Below, in pieces: positions 6,301 to 10,225 of a stretch of 10,225 nt of DNA; positions within the stretch are counted from its first letter, which is position 1, and each line of letters begins with the position of its first letter. The DNA comes from CAYYJM01 sp964471755. Its GTDB lineage: Bacteria; Planctomycetota; Planctomycetia; Gemmatales; Gemmataceae. The stretch is taken from NCBI GenBank assembly GCA_964471755.1, contig CAYYJM010000230.1, positions 1-10,225 of the forward strand. The letters run 5' to 3'. Under the pieces are notes generated by a model, which was not told the origin of the DNA, searched no databases, and saw only the letters and a list, made by a program, of their open reading frames with translations. The translations under genes were made by a program, and so were the position numbers.

Positions 6301-8865
6301 TCACGGCTGCAACGTCAGCGTGTGGACCGTCGGCCCTGGCAGAAACGGTGTCGGTCGGCCCTCGCACCAGGCCGCGTGCATGTCGCGGTAGTGCGGCGAC
6401 AGGAAGTGGCCGCTCTGGCCGCACGGCATGTGGAAGTAGCCCTCCTCCTCGTGGCCTGGCGAGACGGCCATGCGTTCGCTCGCTCCGTGGCTGATCCCCT
6501 GCACGCGCGGCATGTCCGTGAACGCTCCGGGCAGTGGTAGTCGCGGCATGTTCACGCACGATGCCAGCCACGGCCCGACATACGGCAGCTTCGCCAGGCC
6601 AGCCCCGAGCGGATGCTCGATCCGGCTCACGTTCCGCGCTCCCCAGGTGTAGCCCGCCAGGCCCTCCGGTGAATGCTGGGCCTGCTGCGCAACCCGGATC
6701 GCCGCCCGGCTCAGCAGGTCGTCCCAGCTGGCGAAGGTCGGCGAGAGCAGGTGGGCGGGCCGTTTCGTCACCATCTCCCACACCGCCCCCTCTCGCTGGC
6801 GAAAGTAGCCCAGGTTGAAGTCCGGGGCCGCCAGCCGACAACGCTGCACAAGCGGTTCCATCACGTCCGCGCTCACCTGGTCGCGGAACTCCGTCACCAG
6901 GCGGTAGCCGATGCGATCGATGTCGGCCCGATCGGCACTGCTGGCCACCTCGTGCCGCATCCAGGCGAGCAGGGCCGGGTCATCGAGGTCGGCCTTCTCC
7001 AGCACCTTCAAGAGCAGGTCACGCCAGCGCGCCAGGAACAGGGCCCGGTCGTCCAGCGCCAGGGCGAAGAGGTCCGCCTCGTCCGGCTGCTTCATGGCCC
7101 TCAGCGCGTCGCGGATCTGCCCGGCCCGGGCACCGCGATCGTAGCCCGCTTCCCCCAGCAGCGCCAGGGCCGGATCGCCGACAACGCGGTTGTTCGCCGT
7201 CCACAACCGACCCGACGCCGGCCGAACCACGCGCGGCGTCTGCTCCGGCGGCAGGAAGCCGTCCCACCGGCACTTGCCATCGGCCCAGCTGACCGGCAGT
7301 CGGCCATCGAACCCGACGCGCCTCGGCAGCGCTCCCAGGATCGTCCAGCCGATCGCTCCGGTCGTGTCCGCCGCCACGAAGTTCTGGTGCGGCCCGCCCG
7401 TCCGGTTCGCCGCCGCCAGCGCCTCATCCAGGGTGCGTGTCTCCAGGATGTCGAGCCAGCCGAAGTTCAGGCCCCGGGGCGCATGGGCCACCCAGTGCAG
7501 GGCGAAGTTGCGATCGTCCGACAGGAGCGGCCCCCAGCGCGTCCACAGGACCGGCAGCGTCTGGTCCTCCCCGCCGCGGACGTGGATCGTCTCGTCGAAC
7601 CGCTCGAACGGCTCGAAGCCGTCCGGCGTCCGGTAGCGGCGCTCGTCCTGCGGATCGCGTTCCACGGCGACCAGATCGGCCGTGTCCACCTCGGCGTTGG
7701 TCAGACCCCAGGCGACGTGCTGATTGCTGCCGACGACCAGGCCGGGCGTGCCGGGATAGCTCGCTCCCCAGGCCTTCATCGGCTGACCATCACGGCCCGA
7801 GTTCCACGCGAGGCCGGCCCGATACCAGATGGTCGGCACGCGGAGTTCCAGGTGCATGTCATTGGCCAGGATCGCCCGGCCCTGCCGCGTCTCGCTGCCG
7901 GCCACGGCCCAGTTGTTGCTGCCGAGGATGGGCAGCTCCTGTGGCAGCGCGCCCAGCAGGCGCGGCCCACTGCGCGGCTCCTTGCGCAGGTCGAACTCGT
8001 CGGCCGTCGGCAGTCGCGGTGTCGGGATCGGCCCGCCGACCAGCGGCGCATCCCACTCGGTGGTCCCCCGCGCATCGATCAGTCGGTAGAGCGAGTCCGG
8101 CAGCGTCGCGTGAGCCACCGCCCGGTAGCGCTCGATCCGCCAGTTGTCGTCCTGCAAGGTGATGACGACCGCCAGCAGGACCAGGCAGGAATCCTCCGCC
8201 GTCCACGCTTCCGGCAGCGTCTGCAACGCCAGGTATTCCGGCGGCCGGACACTGAGGTTCTGAAGCCCGGCATTGATCCCGGCGACGTAGGCGTCCAGCT
8301 CGGTTCGCTGCGGGGTCGAGAGCCGCTCGACCAGGGCGCGGGCCGTCTGACGCAGACGCAGCGGCCGGGTATACTCGTCGGCCTGCACGATCGCCGGCCC
8401 GAGCAGGGCGGCCAGTTCGCCGGACGCGAAACGACGGGACAGATCCATCTGGAAGAAGCGTTCCTGACCGTGGACGTAGCCCAGTCCGAAGAACAGATCC
8501 GGCCGGTTCTCCGCGTGAATGGTCGGGATGCCCAGGTGGTCGCGTTCGATGCGTACCGCCGCCTGGAGCCCCGGCACCGTTCGCGTGCCGTCCAGGTCCG
8601 GCAGACTGCCGCGTAAGAGCAGGTAGATCGCTCCGCCGAGCAGGAGCAGGAACAGGGCCACGCGCACGACGAGTCCCTGCACCGAGCGTAGCAGCCAGAC
8701 GAGCGGATGCCGACGCGAGCCGTCGGTCTTCTGCCAGGAGGCCAGGCCGAACAGGCCCTGCACGGTGCCGCCCAGCCACGCCAGCCAGGAGCGCGGCGGA
8801 GCGTCGGTCGGTTGTGGATCAGGCCAGACGATCAACCAGCGGAGCAGGCGAACCAGTGCGCTCAT
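6301..8865 (-). CDS. Penicillin acylase family Ntn-hydrolase, membrane-anchored
   Basis: An 854-residue protein of the family that includes penicillin G acylase and quorum-signal (AHL) acylases: the precursor cleaves itself and the new N-terminal serine hydrolyses an amide. Seen: RDHLGIPTIHAEN (108-120) and GLGYVHGQERFFQMD (127-141) of the alpha part; LGSNNWAVAGS around residues 314-324, where Ser316 after Gly315 is the expected nucleophile and cleavage point; then LANDMHLELRVP, a GASYPGTPG loop and WGLTNAEVDTADLV of the beta part, and near the end QSGHFLSPHYRDM. One hydrophobic segment (about 64-84, VVRVALFLLLLGGAIYLLL) would anchor it with the catalytic part outside the cytoplasm; about 60 residues precede it, longer than a normal signal peptide. 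The ATG at 8865 has GGGAGAGG 5 nt upstream and is preferred to a TTG at 8886. It lies 57 nt after the alpha/beta hydrolase gene and is probably co-transcribed. The natural substrate is unknown. Confidence 0.93.
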   Translation of the reverse strand: MSALVRLLRWLIVWPDPQPTDAPPRSWLAWLGGTVQGLFGLASWQKTDGSRRHPLVWLLRSVQGLVVRVALFLLLLGGAIYLLLRGSLPDLDGTRTVPGLQAAVRIERDHLGIPTIHAENRPDLFFGLGYVHGQERFFQMDLSRRFASGELAALLGPAIVQADEYTRPLRLRQTARALVERLSTPQRTELDAYVAGINAGLQNLSVRPPEYLALQTLPEAWTAEDSCLVLLAVVITLQDDNWRIERYRAVAHATLPDSLYRLIDARGTTEWDAPLVGGPIPTPRLPTADEFDLRKEPRSGPRLLGALPQELPILGSNNWAVAGSETRQGRAILANDMHLELRVPTIWYRAGLAWNSGRDGQPMKAWGASYPGTPGLVVGSNQHVAWGLTNAEVDTADLVAVERDPQDERRYRTPDGFEPFERFDETIHVRGGEDQTLPVLWTRWGPLLSDDRNFALHWVAHAPRGLNFGWLDILETRTLDEALAAANRTGGPHQNFVAADTTGAIGWTILGALPRRVGFDGRLPVSWADGKCRWDGFLPPEQTPRVVRPASGRLWTANNRVVGDPALALLGEAGYDRGARAGQIRDALRAMKQPDEADLFALALDDRALFLARWRDLLLKVLEKADLDDPALLAWMRHEVASSADRADIDRIGYRLVTEFRDQVSADVMEPLVQRCRLAAPDFNLGYFRQREGAVWEMVTKRPAHLLSPTFASWDDLLSRAAIRVAQQAQHSPEGLAGYTWGARNVSRIEHPLGAGLAKLPYVGPWLASCVNMPRLPLPGAFTDMPRVQGISHGASERMAVSPGHEEEGYFHMPCGQSGHFLSPHYRDMHAAWCEGRPTPFLPGPTVHTLTLQP

Positions 8866-8870
8866 CGAGT

Positions 8871-8878
8871 CCTCTCCC
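8871..8878 (-). promoter_or_regulatory. Ribosome binding site that sets the acylase start
   Basis: GGGAGAGG on the minus strand, 5 nt before the ATG at 8865. It lies inside the extra codons of the longer TTG-initiated reading (8886), which argues against that reading. Confidence 0.65.
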
Positions 8879-8922
8879 GTGGGCAATCGACGAGGTCGTT
8901 CCGTGCTGGACCTCGCCAGCGG

Positions 8923-10170
8923 CTATTTGGAGGCCGGCTCCACGCTCACCTCGGCGTCGAACATCAACCGTGGGTCACCGCGACCGACCAGCGTTCGCAG
9001 CAGGCCTCCGATGGTCCGCGCCGGCGTGCCGGCGTACAGTTCCTTGCCAGCCTGGACCACCTTCACCGGACGATCCAGATCGACCATGCGATCATCCAGC
9101 CGGATCAGCAGTTTCGCCACCTTCTCGGCCGAGGTGATCGCGATCGTCTGCCCCTCACGGCGAGCGATGACGAGGCTGTCTCCCTTCGCCGCGCCAGGCG
9201 GCACGGCCAGCCAGTACGACCGTTCGTGCGGCGTGCCGGTTTGCTTCCAGACGACGCGCTCGGGGATCGGGTTGCGGGTGAACTTCGCCATCCACGGCAG
9301 GGCGGCCTTATCTTCCAGGTTCATCCAGTGGCCCTTGCCCTCGTGGATCTTGACGAAGTTCTCGTAGCCCTTCGGGTCGTCCTTGCGGAGCTTCGCCAGC
9401 TGCTCGCCGTATTCCCGGCCGATCTTGTTGCGATTGTACGCCGAGTCGTTCCCGCCGACCTGCAGCGCGAATGGCACATTGCGAAGTGACAGCAGGGAGA
9501 CACCGTTGGGATGTCCGGCCATCATCGCGGCCCCGGCCCAGCGGTCGGCCATGCGCGGAGCGAGCTGGTAGACGCCGTCGCCGCCGGCCGAGTAGCCCAG
9601 GACGTAGACCCGATCGGGATTGACGTTCTCCAGGACGATCAGATCCTCGATCAGTCGGCCGAAGAGGCGATCGATGTGCGGTTCGTGCCACAGGTTCCAG
9701 GTGTTGGTCGGCGCACGCGGAGCGAGGTAGATCCCTTCGGCGAGGGAGTAGAGCTTCTTCTGATTCTCCCACTGGGCGTCGTTGACCCCCTTCGGAGCGC
9801 CGCCGCCGCCGTGCAGCGAGATCCACAGACTCCGACCGCCCTCGGGCTTGTTGCCGAACGTCTTGAAGAAGAACGGCATCTCGAGGTTCTTCTCCTTGAT
9901 CACGCGTGTCTCGATCTCGGCCGCTCGATCCTTCTTGATGAAGGCGACGTGTGCTTGCCAGATCAGGTTGCGAGCCGTCGCCGCGTCCGCCTTCGTCAGC
10001 GGAACTTTCGCGAAGTCCTTCTCGGCCAGGTCGGTCAGTGACGCCGGATTGGCATCGAGCGCGGCGCGGAGCGCCTTGACCGCGTTGGCCGATGACGCGG
10101 GCTCCGCGCCAGTGGCCAGGACGCCGGCCAGGGCCATCGTCGCTGCCATCAGGAGAACCGTGCGTTTCAC
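8923..10170 (-). CDS. Secreted alpha/beta hydrolase (esterase/depolymerase type) with C-terminal beta domain
   Basis: A 415-residue protein beginning with a typical signal peptide: MKRT, a hydrophobic core LLMAATMALAGVLA and a likely cleavage after ATGA (about residue 22). After a helical segment (30-95) comes an alpha/beta hydrolase domain: SLHGGGG (118-124, oxyanion-hole loop), YLAPRAPTNTWNLW (148-161), the nucleophile elbow GYSAGGDG with Ser194, GNDSAYNR (240-247) with Asp242 as likely acid, and EGKGHWM (277-283) with His281 as likely base. Residues ~300-415 (RSYWLAVPPG onwards) look like a beta-rich accessory domain of unknown role. The arrangement resembles esterases of the polyhydroxybutyrate depolymerase/feruloyl esterase type; a peptidase is also possible. 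The GTG start at 10170 has GGAGAG 7 nt upstream. The acylase follows 57 nt downstream, suggesting a pair of exported hydrolases. I see no convincing promoter in the 55 nt before it. Confidence 0.88.
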   Translation of the reverse strand: MKRTVLLMAATMALAGVLATGAEPASSANAVKALRAALDANPASLTDLAEKDFAKVPLTKADAATARNLIWQAHVAFIKKDRAAEIETRVIKEKNLEMPFFFKTFGNKPEGGRSLWISLHGGGGAPKGVNDAQWENQKKLYSLAEGIYLAPRAPTNTWNLWHEPHIDRLFGRLIEDLIVLENVNPDRVYVLGYSAGGDGVYQLAPRMADRWAGAAMMAGHPNGVSLLSLRNVPFALQVGGNDSAYNRNKIGREYGEQLAKLRKDDPKGYENFVKIHEGKGHWMNLEDKAALPWMAKFTRNPIPERVVWKQTGTPHERSYWLAVPPGAAKGDSLVIARREGQTIAITSAEKVAKLLIRLDDRMVDLDRPVKVVQAGKELYAGTPARTIGGLLRTLVGRGDPRLMFDAEVSVEPASK

Positions 10171-10177
10171 GAGAGAA

Positions 10178-10183
10178 CTCTCC
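10178..10183 (-). promoter_or_regulatory. Ribosome binding site supporting a GTG start
   Basis: GGAGAG on the minus strand, 7 nt before the GTG at 10170. It lies in a small inverted repeat (GAGAG/CTCTC, 10171-10182) that could partly cover the site. The only ATGs nearby are inside the signal peptide (codons 8 and 12), so GTG is the best start. Confidence 0.6.
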
Positions 10184-10225
10184 GAGATTTCGACCCGAAT
10201 GGTGAGGCCTGCGAGCGGCGCGGCG

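Noticed and set aside
6673..8616. Long plus-strand open frame (647 codons) opposite the acylase gene
   Set aside because: Antisense to a gene with full family motifs; composition is Arg/Gln/Pro-rich with no domain. The equal length to the other shadow frame is coincidence.

Overview
This GC-rich window carries eight protein-coding genes packed with short gaps. It is most likely chromosomal DNA of a planctomycete of the Gemmata type. The basis for that is a DUF4058 protein starting MPVHDWTRV (a family I know to be expanded in Gemmata-like genomes), a GC-rich palindromic intergenic repeat, a free-standing WD40 protein and secreted or anchored hydrolases. The taxonomic call rests on recollection of families, not on a search. 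I saw no tRNA, rRNA, CRISPR array, transposase or phage gene.

Left block (1-4180, all minus strand, read right to left). A CobW/COG0523 metallochaperone GTPase with a histidine-rich loop comes first. Its 3' end overlaps the start of an eight-repeat WD40 protein by 13 nt, so the two are probably translationally coupled. A 171-nt gap follows, holding a palindromic repeat cluster. Then come a SAM-dependent O-methyltransferase-type protein and, 5 nt later, queA (queuosine tRNA modification), which runs off the left edge of the window about 35-45 codons before its expected end.

Middle block (4181-6300, plus strand). A gene of unrecognised function encodes a zinc ribbon followed by eight predicted membrane helices. 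It is followed by a DUF4058 gene. The two proteins are unrelated, yet both are preceded by nearly the same 66-bp leader, with the same spacing, an extended -10 (TGGTACAAT), a strong Shine-Dalgarno and the same first codons (ATGCCCGT). The first leader copy also lies in the divergent intergenic region shared with the cobW-like gene, where promoters for both strands may overlap.

Right block (6301-10170, minus strand). A secreted alpha/beta hydrolase with a GTG start and, 57 nt downstream, a membrane-anchored penicillin-acylase-family Ntn hydrolase form a probable two-gene unit. The acylase ends 3 nt from the end of the convergent DUF4058 gene.

I found no complete, clearly new multi-gene system. 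The points most worth a second look are the duplicated promoter/RBS/start leader, the coupled CobW-WD40 pair facing a zinc-ribbon membrane protein, and the palindromic repeat whose arms show compensatory base changes.
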